Below the pieces are notes generated by a model, which did no database searches, was not told where the DNA came from, and saw only the letters and a program-made list of their open reading frames with translations. Made by a program: the position numbers and the translations under genes. Below, in pieces: positions 45,827 to 56,752 of a stretch of 64,000 nt of DNA. The stretch's first letter is position 1. Each line of letters opens with the position of its first letter. The DNA comes from Pseudofabraea citricarpa (Eukaryota; Ascomycota; Leotiomycetes; Helotiales; Dermateaceae). The stretch spans positions 2,383,049 to 2,447,048 of the forward strand of contig JAPWGK010000004.1 in the NCBI GenBank assembly GCA_029641185.1, in the 5' to 3' direction.

Positions 45827-46529
45827 AATCTAAATATATCTGGCGTATTATGAGCTTCCTGCCTTTTTAAGAGTATAGAAAATTACAAATTCAAATATTT
45901 AATCTTTTCTTCTCGGAAAAACGGTTCCGCTATTATATTTCTAGGATTTGGTTTTCAAGACGGAGTGTTTCACAGTTGACAAAATTGCCCAGCTATAGCT
46001 ATAATACGTATAAGAGATTTATGATAAAATAGTGCAGGAACAGGCTGAAATGGTGATGGGGAGTCTACCTGGCGTTGTGTGTCCTGGTATACACAAATAC
46101 GAACGAATTACTTTCATATATCTAGCGCAGCAGTTTTCAGAAGCATTATCCTAACATTCTGGAAATTTTTGTTCCGACCAAGCGATTGTGCAATGCTAGT
46201 GCGTGGCACACATAGAAGTTAACTACTTCCCCGCCTTGCTCGGGAAGAGGGAAGGACGATAGGAAGAATCACCCCCGGTTAGATAGTGCATATCACGTGC
46301 CCGGTGAACAATCACGATGTTACACCGCAGGAACAAGTCCCGGCTTTTGCACATATAAAGAACATGTATTCTCAACATTAACTTCTTCATGGCTTTCTCA
46401 ATTATCATATTCCCATCATCATCAAGACGGCTAACGCAATTCAACCACGTCGTCAAGTATAAGCAAACACGCCATATAGCAGTTGCCCTCCTCTCCCTCT
46501 CATATCAATTTCGACATCAATCAACCAAC
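45827..46529. other. Intergenic
   Basis: 703 bp; contains a possible upstream in-frame ATG for the Nudix gene at 46389. Nothing else recognised. Confidence 0.45.
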
Positions 46530-47585
46530 ATGGCCCAACCAGAGACTCCTATGTCTAATCTAGACCTCATCAATGCTTGTGACGAGTAAGTACCCTTCCA
46601 CTCTTTAAACCATAACCTAACTCACAACCTCAGCTTCCCACTCCCACAAACAGACCTCCAAACCTACCAGGAGAAAGTAAACAGCTACTACCACTTCAAA
46701 GTAGGCTCGCAGCCCTCAATTCTGGGCTTTGTTCTTCCCTCGGTCGCCGAAGTCTTCGCCCGCTACCCAGGCTGGGAACTAAACTCCAGCTCAACTCCGC
46801 GAACCCTCACGCTCAACGCTGGTAACACTGAGCCCTCGCGCTCTGCCCTTGTTGCTTCAACACTAAGCGACATGCGCGCCAAGAAAGACTTTGTCGTCCT
46901 CTCCAAATGGCGCAACGAGTTGAAACCCGCCTACGGACCTACAGGAGAGTTGCTGTTCTCTGTGGAGCGCGCAGCCATCACACTGCTTGGTATCGTGTCG
47001 TATGGCATCCATATGATGGCTTACACGCGATGCACCGAGACCTATGAGCCCAAGCTTTGGATCTCCAAACGCTCGAAGAACGTGGCCATTTATCCCGGCC
47101 TGCTAGACAACTGCGTTGCAGGCGGCATCTGTACAGGCGAAGTTCCCTTCGAATCCCTTGTCCGTGAGGCGCACGAAGAAGCTTCCCTTCCCGCCGACCT
47201 AGTCCGCGCAAATGCTAAAGCATGCGGCACGCTCTCATACCTCCACACCCGCAACGCCCGTGCAGGCGGGGAGATCGGATTACTCCAACCCGACGTGCAT
47301 TTTCTGTTTGAGTGCGAACTGCCAGTAGACGTGGAACCGAAGCCATTTGATGACGAAGTGGAGTGGTACCAGTTGTGGGATATTGATCAGATCAAGGACG
47401 GACTGAGGATGGCCAAGTTTAAGCCGAGTTTTGCGCTGGTAATGCTGGATTTCTTCGTGAGGCATGGGGTGTTGAATGAAGGCAACGAGAAAGACTTTGT
47501 AGAGATTTGTGCGAGACTGCATAGGACTTTGGAGTTTAGCGTGGGAGGGGTCACCTTTTTGCAAAGACGTGGTGAGGTGAAGTGA
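46530..47585 (+). CDS. Nudix hydrolase with N-terminal DUF4743 (thiamine-pyrophosphokinase-related type)
   Basis: Nudix-fold hydrolase that would cleave a nucleoside- or thiamine-diphosphate-like substrate using Mg2+. Exons 46530-46585 and 46634-47585; 335 residues. The N-terminal part (about 18-120) matches the DUF4743 style (LDLINACDNFPLP). The Nudix box lies at about residues 195-217: GGICTGEVPFESLVREAHEE, with the REAHEE metal ligands intact. A second in-frame ATG at 46389 would add 47 residues that are basic and hydrophobic (SSRRLTQFNHVVKYKQ), like a mitochondrial presequence, so two isoforms are possible. Likely conserved primary metabolism, outside the cluster. Confidence 0.88.
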
Positions 47586-47814
47586 AGATCTAATGGAAAA
47601 TGTTGCAAGTTGAAGTTATCTTGCTGTTACAAGGCTGGAATGGGAGCCTGGAGAATTGAAATGACTATTCCATCTCTCTATCTATACTCTTCATTGTTAT
47701 TTCATCTCTAATGCTCGTCGTGTTACTCTCGTCATAGTCGTTAATGCACTTCGTCATCCAGCTCCCACCTCTTCCTCCCTGTTCAGCCTCGCCGGTCCAT
47801 CTCTCGTGTCAAAA

Positions 47815-48198
47815 CTAAGCCTCCACGATATTGCTTGCCACCTCCTTGCCGCTTGCCACTGCAGCTTCTTGCGTCTGCCTCGCTCCTTGGGCATCAGAAA
47901 ACGACCCATTAGCTCGAGGCACTATAGAGCTTGCAGGGGATGCAAAAGCAGCACCGAAATCAGAAAAGGCTTTGGTGAGGCCCATGTTGCCTACAGACCT
48001 GTTAGAAGACTCATATATGAGCAGTTTATTGTAACACCACGACTCACCATTCAGATTGATCAATTCAATGTATGAGATCGGGTGATCTTGGTTCTTGTTG
48101 AAATTTCTCTTTGAGTCACTCCCATTGCTGCCTTTCTGTGGATTCCCAGTGGGATTGATCATTGTATTCCGCTTTGACTTCACGCTCTTGGAAGGCAA
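47815..48198 (-). CDS. Small hypothetical protein, 108 residues
   Basis: Two exons on the minus strand: 48198-48048 and 47990-47815. The intron (GTGAGT donor, TTCTAACAG branch region, TAG acceptor) removes an unlikely segment and gives IELINLNGNMGLTKAF. The N-terminus is basic, Ser/Asn/Lys-rich and disordered; the C-terminus is Ala/Ser-rich (SDFGAAFASPASS) without a signal peptide or a domain I know. The 3' end is convergent with the Nudix gene, 229 bp away. It could be a real small gene or chance; base composition is like the neighbours. Confidence 0.4.
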   Translation of the reverse strand: MPSKSVKSKRNTMINPTGNPQKGSNGSDSKRNFNKNQDHPISYIELINLNGESWCYNKLLIYESSNRSVGNMGLTKAFSDFGAAFASPASSIVPRANGSFSDAQGARQTQEAAVASGKEVASNIVEA

Positions 48199-48835
48199 TG
48201 ATGGAGAGTTTGCGGTTGGGAATAAATTTTGAAGATATTATGTTTGGATGAGCGGATCAAGCCAAAATCCAGTTTGCTTGTCTTGAAACATTCCGTGAGC
48301 ACGTTTGCACCCCTCTTATATATCTTCCAACAGTAAGATAATGTTGAGCACCGGGTGTACCGCTAGCTATACCTCCCCTCTCCTGCCCAGCCGGTGAGTA
48401 TGATAAAGACTAGGTGATTGATACGTACGGTGATCTGGAGATCACGACCTGGCCGGGCACGTGCCCGGCCTGGTGAAATGAGAGCGACTCAGAATACGTA
48501 ATCTCGCTTAATTATCTTAATTAAGGCTTAACTTAGGTATATATTATTATATATTATTTATTTTTAGAGGCTAGTCATTAATTTCAAATTAACTACAATT
48601 ATATATTTCTCTTATATAGTAATCTCTTATACGTATAATATATCTTTAAATTTTATTAGTTCAAATATATCTTTTTCTAATAATCTTCTCATAATATAAA
48701 ATAATAAATAAACTTCTTATATCCAGGCCGTTACACGATTTTTTATATAAACGCCTTGTACTAGTACGAGATAACTTCTTTTTAGTCGTACCTCCTTCTA
48801 AGAAGTATACCTTCTTCTGAGAAGCAAAAGCAAAA
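48199..48835. other. Intergenic with palindrome and AT-rich block
   Basis: Contains a perfect 20-bp palindrome (48451-48470) followed by an AT-rich block (about 48500-48760) that resembles RIP-degraded repeat DNA. No gene. Confidence 0.5.
48451..48470. repeat. Perfect 20-bp palindrome centred on CACGTG
   Basis: ggccgggcacgtgcccggcc is its own reverse complement; its core CACGTG is the bHLH/E-box site. Just upstream lies a second small inverted repeat (tgatct-gg-agatca, 48431-48444). It may be a hairpin, a transposon end or a regulatory site. Confidence 0.6.
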
Positions 48836-49567
48836 ATGATTTATCTTTCTTCTAATATGATACTCCGCCGCGCGACTTCAAACGACGTATCTGTTATCAC
48901 ATCCATCTGTCTTACTACTATGCCAACCACAGATCTCTGGTCTTACCGCTATAACCTCGCCTCCCAATACTCGTATGATCACCACCTGTTCACCTCTAAA
49001 CGATTTATACTAAGAATCAATCCCGCAACCCGAGGGAACTTCTTAGTTCTCGTTATCGAGACGGTCAAAGATGATACGCCGGTTGTGATTGGATACGTTG
49101 TTTGGCAAGGCCCGGATGAGAACTGGGCAAGACACCTGCCTGGGTTGGAACTTGAATCAGCTGTAATACAAGACGATATTCTCCATAAACGTCACGAAAT
49201 TCAAAGAACAAGTCTTAATGACACAGCACGAAGAGATGCTGATCCAGCACGGCTAGAAGTGTGGCGCGAGACTACGGCTCGCGTCAAGAAAGAGATCTTT
49301 GACACAAAATATGGTACGGGCCAGTTGGACTTGATCCAACGAGCTGTCCTGCCCGAATATCAAAACCAAGGTGTCGGCACGTCGATGCTATATTGGGGTA
49401 TGCGTATAGCAACTGAGAAGGCATGGGTTCTAACTTCGATTGTGCCCCCGAAAGCATATAAATGGTACGAAGCGCAAGGTTTCAAGCTGTTAGCAACGGA
49501 GCGGCTTCAAGTCGAGGGACAGGAGCAGTCAGTGGAGTTTCTCGTGATGGGTGCAGAGCTAGTTTAG
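48836..49567 (+). CDS. GNAT-family N-acetyltransferase
   Basis: Acetyl-CoA-dependent N-acyltransferase of the GNAT fold. Single exon, 243 residues; an alternative start is Met8 (MILRRATSNDV), which is the usual family N-terminus. Motif A lies near the C-terminus: QRAVLPEYQNQGVGTSMLYWG, containing the Q/R-x2-G-x-G/A acetyl-CoA loop, then VPPKAYKWYEAQGFKLL, the typical motif-B ending. The middle (about 110-155) is a charged insertion. Substrate unknown. It sits directly after the AT-rich block, so its promoter lies within or next to repeat DNA. Confidence 0.88.
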   Translation: MIYLSSNMILRRATSNDVSVITSICLTTMPTTDLWSYRYNLASQYSYDHHLFTSKRFILRINPATRGNFLVLVIETVKDDTPVVIGYVVWQGPDENWARHLPGLELESAVIQDDILHKRHEIQRTSLNDTARRDADPARLEVWRETTARVKKEIFDTKYGTGQLDLIQRAVLPEYQNQGVGTSMLYWGMRIATEKAWVLTSIVPPKAYKWYEAQGFKLLATERLQVEGQEQSVEFLVMGAELV

Positions 49568-49676
49568 GATTTCTGTCAAGATTTTGTTAGCATATACACT
49601 TGTTCCTCAAATTAAGAAAGGTGCCACGTCTGTAGTCCTCCGCACGACCGTTTTTAATCTTGTTAAGCTCGCTCTC

Positions 49677-51470
49677 CTATTTCATCATGTCAAGTAACTC
49701 TCTTAACGAAGGCCTAGCCTTCATAAACGCCAAAAATTCCACATCCCCCGCCAATCCCGTACTTATAGTTCCCATCCTCTTCCTTGCTATAACAAATTTC
49801 TCCGCATCAGTCAACTCCCTCACCCACCACTCCCTCGCCATCTCCAGCACTTCTCTCTCCGTCCCCTCCTCCTCGCCATTCTCGCCCGACCTTCCTCGCG
49901 GCCACAATCTCCCTCTGGCTTTCACCACACTAGGGTATCTTCCGGACCATTCCGCAGCACCAGCCGTGCAGCGTCGGATACAGTCCTGGATCGCTTGGGG
50001 CGTCTGTCTGAATTCCGGGAAGGCGATATCGCAGTCTTCTTCCCTGAATATTTCGAGATTCAGACCATTATTGATTGCACCTACTGTCTCAAAGATATAC
50101 CAAATTAGCTTGCCCAGCATGAAAACCTGTGCGCTCTCTTTCTCTTCCCTCGATAATACCTTCCAGGCTGTCGAATACCCCTCTTTACAAAATTTATATA
50201 GTTTCTGTTTCTGTTTCTCTGGCTTCCAGTCTGGGATATAGCTCTGAAGAAGCGCAGTGCCTCGGGCGCGTATCTCGGATGGAGTGGAGCTGGAGTCTGA
50301 GATATACTCTAGGTAGTTGATATAGTAAATCTCTGGTGGTACCCATGGGTATCGGCCCGTTCGTTGTTCAAAATCGATGATTACGGGGTGTATACCGCTG
50401 CCTTTAATGCGCTCTGCCATAACGATATTGACATGTTTGATGCCAGAGAAATAGTTATTGCAGTCATGATTGATGTGAATGATGCCTTCCACAATTCCTC
50501 TTGTCCAACATAGCTTTTCTTTCAGAGAAGGCGGAGGCCGGAGCCCAAGACTCACTGATGAAAGTGCGTCACGAAGTGTTCCGAACTTGTAATACTCGAT
50601 AATAAAACCGCAAACACCCTTTTTGCCCCCAAAACGACTTTGCTTGGTAACAATGTATGCCGGAGTTTGAACAATGTTAGGATGGGGTCTTATCCTGCAA
50701 AGCATCCAAAGTTCATGATACATGTACTTGACTTCATCCAAAATCGACTTGAACACCCATTTCTTCTCCCCAGTAAAGCTTGGAATTGTAACAACACTAA
50801 TAGCCTCATGTGGCTGCTCCCATAAACAAAGTTTGGAAATCTCAACCACCTCAGGGAGTTTAACAACTTCCCCATGAGCTGCCCATTCAGCCTGAAGATC
50901 TTGCTCAGATAGCCACGTCTCTTCAGTCTTATAGTTGGGTATCAAATGAAACTCCATCTCCCTCACATCCGTACATATTGACGCGACTGCAAGGTATGAA
51001 CCAAAGGGCATGCTCCAATATAACTTCTCGAAATCCACCATCCGGCCTGCCCAATATTGTAGGGCGCGTAAGATATGTTGAGACATAGGAAGATTTCCAA
51101 CATGTCTACTCTTGACACGTATTGCCAGTTCGGGTCTTAGCACTTTGCGAAGCTCGGAAGGTAGATCATATTCATCTTGATCAGAAAGATAGGCATCGAT
51201 TCTCATAGGGGATTTGCCGACAGCAAAGCTGGGAAGTATGAATAGTCGATGGCCATCAGCTTGTGCACCGTCTATAAGCCAGGTAGAAGGTGTCATAGGA
51301 GTAAGACTATCCACTCGATTCTTGGGGTTTGATTGTGATGTCTCCCATGATGTTGTCACTGATTCTTCTGCGTTTGGATAAGAGTGTAGATTTTCCTGGG
51401 GTAGCATAGGAGTGAGGAATGCTGACATTGGGTACATGACCCTCTCGATCGTCTTCACTGTAGGCTCCAT
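49677..51470 (-). CDS. Protein-kinase-like protein lacking the canonical catalytic motifs
   Basis: 597 residues from the ATG at 51470 (the frame is open a further 25 codons upstream but without an ATG). The N-terminal half is unassigned. The C-terminal half has kinase-fold hallmarks: KKWVFKS (beta-3 lysine), HPNIVQTPAYIV, a hinge GFIIEYYKFGTLRDAL, the alpha-E region, then VIIDFEQRTGRYPWVPPEIYY. The catalytic loop reads NNYFSGIKHVNIVM instead of H-x-D-x-K-x2-N, and DFG is replaced by DFE. It is thus a probable pseudokinase or a highly divergent fungal kinase. Short separation (about 110 bp) from the GNAT stop, convergent. Function unknown. Confidence 0.72.
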   Translation of the reverse strand: MEPTVKTIERVMYPMSAFLTPMLPQENLHSYPNAEESVTTSWETSQSNPKNRVDSLTPMTPSTWLIDGAQADGHRLFILPSFAVGKSPMRIDAYLSDQDEYDLPSELRKVLRPELAIRVKSRHVGNLPMSQHILRALQYWAGRMVDFEKLYWSMPFGSYLAVASICTDVREMEFHLIPNYKTEETWLSEQDLQAEWAAHGEVVKLPEVVEISKLCLWEQPHEAISVVTIPSFTGEKKWVFKSILDEVKYMYHELWMLCRIRPHPNIVQTPAYIVTKQSRFGGKKGVCGFIIEYYKFGTLRDALSSVSLGLRPPPSLKEKLCWTRGIVEGIIHINHDCNNYFSGIKHVNIVMAERIKGSGIHPVIIDFEQRTGRYPWVPPEIYYINYLEYISDSSSTPSEIRARGTALLQSYIPDWKPEKQKQKLYKFCKEGYSTAWKVLSREEKESAQVFMLGKLIWYIFETVGAINNGLNLEIFREEDCDIAFPEFRQTPQAIQDCIRRCTAGAAEWSGRYPSVVKARGRLWPRGRSGENGEEEGTEREVLEMAREWWVRELTDAEKFVIARKRMGTISTGLAGDVEFLAFMKARPSLRELLDMMK

Positions 51471-52231
51471 AATATCGATGATTCTACCTAACAGCGCCCA
51501 GAGGCAGTATTTCCTCAAGTGGTGATATCTGCCAATGATGAACACACTTCAACGTCCTTGGGATTTCAAGAGCGAGTTGGGCCTTGGTCAACGAGTATGG
51601 CCACCATACAAAGTATGCAACCATCCCCTCTTGTATACAGGCAACAGCTGGTACCACCACATAATCCAACCCGATTCCATTCATTTCAGCCCACGTGATG
51701 ACGTGCTTACGGTGTTGCCGACGCATAATTTCCGCAACCAATAATGAGAACAGAAAGGACGCCCGGCTTCAGAGAGAGCAATCCCTTCGTGTGCATAAGA
51801 TGAGAACATGGTGGGGAACACAAGCAGCGAGTCCAATTGAACACCAATCGTGTCAACTGATTGAGTATTCTGTTTCGGAACGAACGGTATCGCAAGTAAT
51901 ACCGAGCACGGAAATCTCGAACCCATGCAGATATCATATTTACACTGCATATTGACTCACCAACTTGTTATCACCTGGACAATGAGCTGTTCCGAATGCG
52001 CGAGGCTCTTACTCCGTGAGTGTGGGATGATGATGGGATTCTGGTATGATTGAGGCACCCACACTTCTCGCCCAGTTTGAGAATATATTAAGTAACAGTG
52101 CTATTCTGACATTTGAGACGCCTTACTCCAGCATGTACTCAATTCACTTGAGGATTTGAATAGTCCGATTCGTAACTATCCACCGAAGCAATTGACTTAC
52201 GAAATCAACAAGAAAAGTTCAATCTGACAAC
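51471..52231. other. Intergenic between divergent genes
   Basis: 761 bp. A minus-strand frame at 51741-51484 looks somewhat protein-like (DYVVVPAVACIQEG, VWWPYSLTKAQLALEI) and abuts the kinase-like gene in another frame. It could be a missed 5' exon or a frameshifted part, but I found no splice pair that joins them. Confidence 0.35.
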
Positions 52232-53691
52232 ATGGCTCTTGTCATTGAAAATGTAAAGCTTCCAGCAGGCTTCCACTTGGACATCCCAACTAGGAGCTTG
52301 CACCAAAGCAAGCTTGAATACGAGCCATTGAATACACTGCAAGAGGAGCCTGAGCATACACCTGGGTTGCAGACATTCAAGACGGCAGAGATTCCGCTGC
52401 TCCCCCATCTCGATGCTCCTCTTGTCTGGACCGGAAATGACTTCAAGTCGGCAACTGACTACACTTACACGTTAACCAACGATGAAGTGACCGAGATCGA
52501 CAATGCTCTTAAGCACTTTAAAGGTAAGCCTCGTACATCAACCATTTTCATTCTTGCAAGATAAAGCTTGAGACTTATAACCCACAGCTCTCGGCCTACG
52601 TGGAAATGAAGTCGCCCCCACAAACTTCCTACTCCCAACCCTCGGCTCCAAGCTAAAGTCTCTATGCCACGAGCTCTTTTCAGGCCGTGGATTCTTCAAC
52701 ATCCGGGGATTGGAGCCCAAGAAATATACCTCAGAGGACAACGTCCTCATCTTTCTGGCTGTCAGCAGCTACCTCGCCAATCGTGTTGGGAAGCAGGACG
52801 ATGAAGGGTTTATGCTTGGTATACACTTGCTTGCGGTACAGGTATCTTTAGTGACTTCGTGCTGACATTTTTTCAGGACACATTCGTGATTCAACCGAGT
52901 CTAGCACGAAGCCTGAGATGCGACCTTTCCGTGACTCGACTCTCCAGCTTGTAAGATCAAGCCCTCTTTCCCTAACACATAGAGATTGCATTGTTGATAT
53001 GATACCAGACATTCCACACCGATAGCTTCACAGATATTCTCGCCATGCAGACTCATGGTCTTGCAGCTAAAGGAGGTGGTCAAGTCTTTACTTCTTCGTG
53101 GAAGGTATACAATGAGCTCCTCGAAGAGCGACCCGATGTCTTGCGAACCCTCGTCGATCCCCATTGGTACTTTGAGAAGTAAGTCCCTTATCACCACACA
53201 CCTTCTCAATTTATATGAATTCATTACTCCACAGCCGCGGAGCCATTGAAGATGGCAAACCACGCTCTGTCATCTTTATTGAAGATGGAAAGGTCGCTAT
53301 TAATTTTGTCCGCTATATGCTTCTCGGACGCGCTGGGCTTACTCGATCTGCCGATCTGCCCGCCTGCACCCCAGCACAGGTCGAAGCACTCGATGTCCTC
53401 GAAGCTCTCGCCAGGAAGCACCAGCTCATGATCCGCACACAGCCAGGTGACCTCACGTACTTGAACAACCTTGCACTCATTCACTCGCGCGAGGCGTTCG
53501 AGAACGACGAGATCCATGTCAGGCATATGGTACGTCTCTGGCTCAGAAACGAGGAACTTGCTTGGAAGACCCCGCTGGCTCTACAAAGGGGATTTAATAA
53601 GGTTTTCTATGATAACACTGTGGAAGGACGATGGAACATTGCTCCACAGCCAAGATTGAGCTTCAAGGTTCATCAGACTTTGGGCCCCTAA
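52232..53691 (+). CDS. TauD/TfdA-type 2-oxoglutarate dioxygenase (clavaminate-synthase-like)
   Basis: Fungal member of the taurine-catabolism dioxygenase family, an Fe(II)/2OG hydroxylase acting on a small acid such as a sulfonate or betaine. Exons 52232-52523, 52588-52818, 52877-52950, 53009-53178, 53235-53691; 407 residues. The first iron ligands are in TFHTDSFTDIL (H-x-D, about residue 202). The distal His and 2OG-binding Arg are in the HVRHMVRLWLRN region near the C-terminus. RDSTESSTKPEMRPFRDSTLQ before the first ligand is typical. All introns are canonical. Convergent with the regulator at 54 kb. Probably nutritional metabolism rather than the PKS pathway. Confidence 0.88.
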
Positions 53692-54000
53692 TCAACTCCA
53701 CGTTAGAGTGATGAAGTGCCCATCGCAAAAAGATTTCCTGCCCCTGATTTCGTTGTAACGATGACCGGGTGGAAATGGGTTTGTAGTCAATTGTCAGCTG
53801 TCAGTCTTCAATGACGGAAAACATTTCAGTGATGTCAAATAACATTTATCTCGCAATTATGATACTCATCGAAATAACGAAAAAAAAAGAAGAAGAAGAA
53901 GAAGAAGAAGAAGAAGAAGAAGAAGAAGAAGAAACTCTCCCACGCCGTGCAAACTGCAGTCTATCATACTTCCATTTTTCAGACGCGGCTCCTTTATAAC
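53692..54000. other. Intergenic, convergent, with GAA microsatellite
   Basis: 309 bp between two stop codons; holds the (GAA)n run at 53889-53933. Confidence 0.6.
53889..53933 (+). repeat. GAA microsatellite, about 15 units
   Basis: Uninterrupted trinucleotide GAA repeat of about 45 bp, preceded by a short A run. Frames through it encode only poly-Glu or poly-Ser and are not genes. Confidence 0.95.
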
Positions 54001-56752
54001 TTATTGAACAGATGCGATAGTATGTTTTGGCAAAATCCAATTCAGATCGTACAGCTGAGAAACAAAGTAGTACTCATGATGAAAGAGATTCTCCTCCCGT
54101 ACTTTCTTCATTGATGATTCTGGATACATCAGTAATTTAGAATAGTCCAGTCATGGTCGAGAATCCATACCTAATCTCTTGACTTCCTTTGCTGAGGAAA
54201 TCAAGAAGCTCAATTGGTCGTCGTCAAGCTTTAACCTCTGGATATCACGAGGCGATGCGTGTCCAGTGGCGAAACACAAGCCACCTTTGTTGACATAGTG
54301 GTAGTATGTGAGAAGGATGCTAACGCTGAAGTGCAGCTCCTCTAGGACCGCAATGGCATGGTACTTGGCCTGGGATTGATCAGAATGTGTGACATGGCGA
54401 CAGAGGAGATATTTAACTTACATGTAGCCGCAGATTTTTGGCTTTTTTCATAAAGTATGCTGTAAGCAAAGAACAATTATGCAGCAGAATGAACATAACC
54501 AAGTAAACTATCAACCACGATTCAGGCTTCTTCTTAGCGACCAGTGTCTCCAGCTGTAATCTAACCTCTTGGGTCCATGGTCGCACAATCAGAGCTTCTC
54601 TCAGAAGTGAAAGCTGTGCACTGATGACCGGTGGAACTGGAACCTCTCCATAGTCATGGCGATCCCGGTCAATTGTCTGTGGAAGAATGCCCAACTTCTC
54701 TTCACCGATGACCCGCTGAGGCTTGGTACCACGGCGTGCTGCAACCCAGAGGCGCAGAACATTACGAAGGAGAAACCTTTCCTCTTCAACCTAATGTATG
54801 TTAGTAATTTTCTACCCCGTCAAAACCATGATTCATACCTTGCTTGAAGTGGACAAACGAAATGCCATCCGGTACGTGTCGGCCAATATTTTATCATTTT
54901 GGTCAACGAAATGATTAATGAAATCCTCTATGTGGTTGTCTATATTAAGGCTGAGCTCCTGTGCTGTCTCAGTCATATTCATGATCGCCCAGGGCGCTGT
55001 TTGATGATAGAATCGTTCACCAGTCGCCTTCGACATCCAAGTTCGAGTTAATGAGTCTCCCGGAAGGGGAATAATCATCCGAACTCTGAGAACATCTTTA
55101 ACCGACCCTACATCTTGCGTGAGAAGGATGGTTTTGACTTCTGACGACGCCCAGACGTCAATTTCCTTAACGTCCATTGTTGTCCACCGAGTCGTCCAAT
55201 ACGGCTCAGGACAGTCTTTTGCCGGCGTAAACCTCGCATCTGGAATTTTCTTTCGTAAGCATGGGATATTGATGATCGCAGAATCCGAAAGACATCTGGT
55301 GCAAGGCCCGTCCGGATTGAGGGGGTTTTGAACGCACTACTCGAGCATGAGAATCTGTGCTTCTTATTACTTTTAATTGGACTTACTCTACTTTTCTGCA
55401 TTTTGCAGCGCACACATGACCCAGCTTCCCGTGTACAAGCAGTTGCAGCTCTCTCATCTAAGTCAAAAACTCGTCGTGACTTCTTATCTCGATAGATTGG
55501 CTTTTCTACCCTGGCTGGAGCGGTAGCTCGCGAGCTTAAGCTAGTCGTCGCTTTTGTACGACGGGCAAGCTTTTTCGACTTGGGAAAGCCTGGATGTGCA
55601 TCTGAAAGTATTAGATCACCTTCAAATATACTGTGGATTTGTTGAGAAGGCCTAGTTGGTGTAGCACGCTGTCGATCTCCAAACTGGATATGATCTGAAT
55701 GTGCGTTCGGGTTCGGTTGTTGGCAGAAACTGTGCATATTCTGCAAATCCTCATTGCTAATACTATAATCAGTGGCTGGAAAAAGCTGAGGTGTAGAGAT
55801 ATCGTTTTCCATAGCTTGTTCATTGTCAGACGTCATATAATTGGCTACGGGAAAGTTCCCTTCGACTGTCTCACGCAGAAAGTCTGACTGCAGATCGAAA
55901 TTGAGCATATTAGAGTAACCATCTTGTACTTGGGACGAGTCCGATAACTCGACTCCAACCCAAGGCTCTGCTTGTGGTGAGGGATTTTGCAAAATATCAC
56001 CGAAGCCTGACCAGTCCCAGTCGGTGTCGGTGATGTTGGGAATTTCAGCATTGCCACCTAGAGCTAGGTACTCGTATGGGATAGTAGAGCAAAGCCCTGT
56101 TAGGTGTTCAGGAACGTGATCGATATGCCGAGTTGATTGTAAAACCGAGCTCTGACTATTGGTCGACCGCGGGGTGATTATCACGTTAGAACTCGTAGTC
56201 TCGCTTGACATTGCCCTCTCGGCTAGATGAAGTCAGATCTCAGATGCAGTTAATTGATTATAAAGAATGCGCCTTACTAAGGAGAGCGGGATTGATGGTT
56301 AGAGAGGCCTTATCTAGATTGATACCGATGGCTGTCGGACGAGGATCTTTTGTGGGCGTACGAAGATTCAGATGCTTGGTAACAGATTGTGTTCCCTCAG
56401 AAGTTACAACGTTGCTTCTGGGTGCTGAAGGTTGGGGCTGGACGAGCGATGACAGCGCAATTAGGGCATCGGAAGGCATTTTCAAAAGATCTGCAGCAAG
56501 CTGAATGATTGTTTTCTGTGTCTTAGAAAACACACACGGTGCTATCTCCGTTGGTGGACGAAATATCGACTGCTGGTTTTGGAGCATGGTCGAAAACGAA
56601 AGGAGCACGTCGAACGACAAGCCCAAGATCTTGGCAGCATGTTCGACGACTTGCCGGTCATCAATATCGGACAAGGCTGGTTGAAATGTCTGAGCGGGAG
56701 GGTGAGAGTGGAGGGGGGCCTTCTCAGAGCCAGAGCCTTGCTGGTAGTCCAT
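54001..56752 (-). CDS. Zn2Cys6 transcription factor with central zinc cluster
   Basis: Six exons on the minus strand: 56752-56278, 56222-55387, 55336-54839, 54790-54422, 54369-54171, 54119-54001; 831 residues. The zinc cluster is internal (about residues 427-462) and split by an intron: CVRCKMQKSR, then CVQNPLNPDGPCTRC and a last Cys in IINIPCLRKK, with longer spacing than usual. Before it is a 420-residue acidic, Ser/Gln/Pro-rich region. After it is a helical region ending in the family-like tail FHHEYYFVSQLYDLNW, which requires the final intron (54170-54120). Stopping at the first in-frame TGA would lose that tail. It resembles the fungal regulators with C-terminal yfVSQ motifs. Target genes unknown; not obviously part of the PKS cluster. 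Confidence 0.85.

Noticed and set aside
53811..54040. Poly-Glu and poly-Ser proteins
   Set aside because: Artefacts of the GAA microsatellite.
54171..54190. In-frame TGA shortly after RLGMDSRP as the end of the 54-56 kb regulator
   Set aside because: A canonical GTATGG...CAG intron there joins to a further exon with the family-like FVSQLYDLNW tail, which is the better model.
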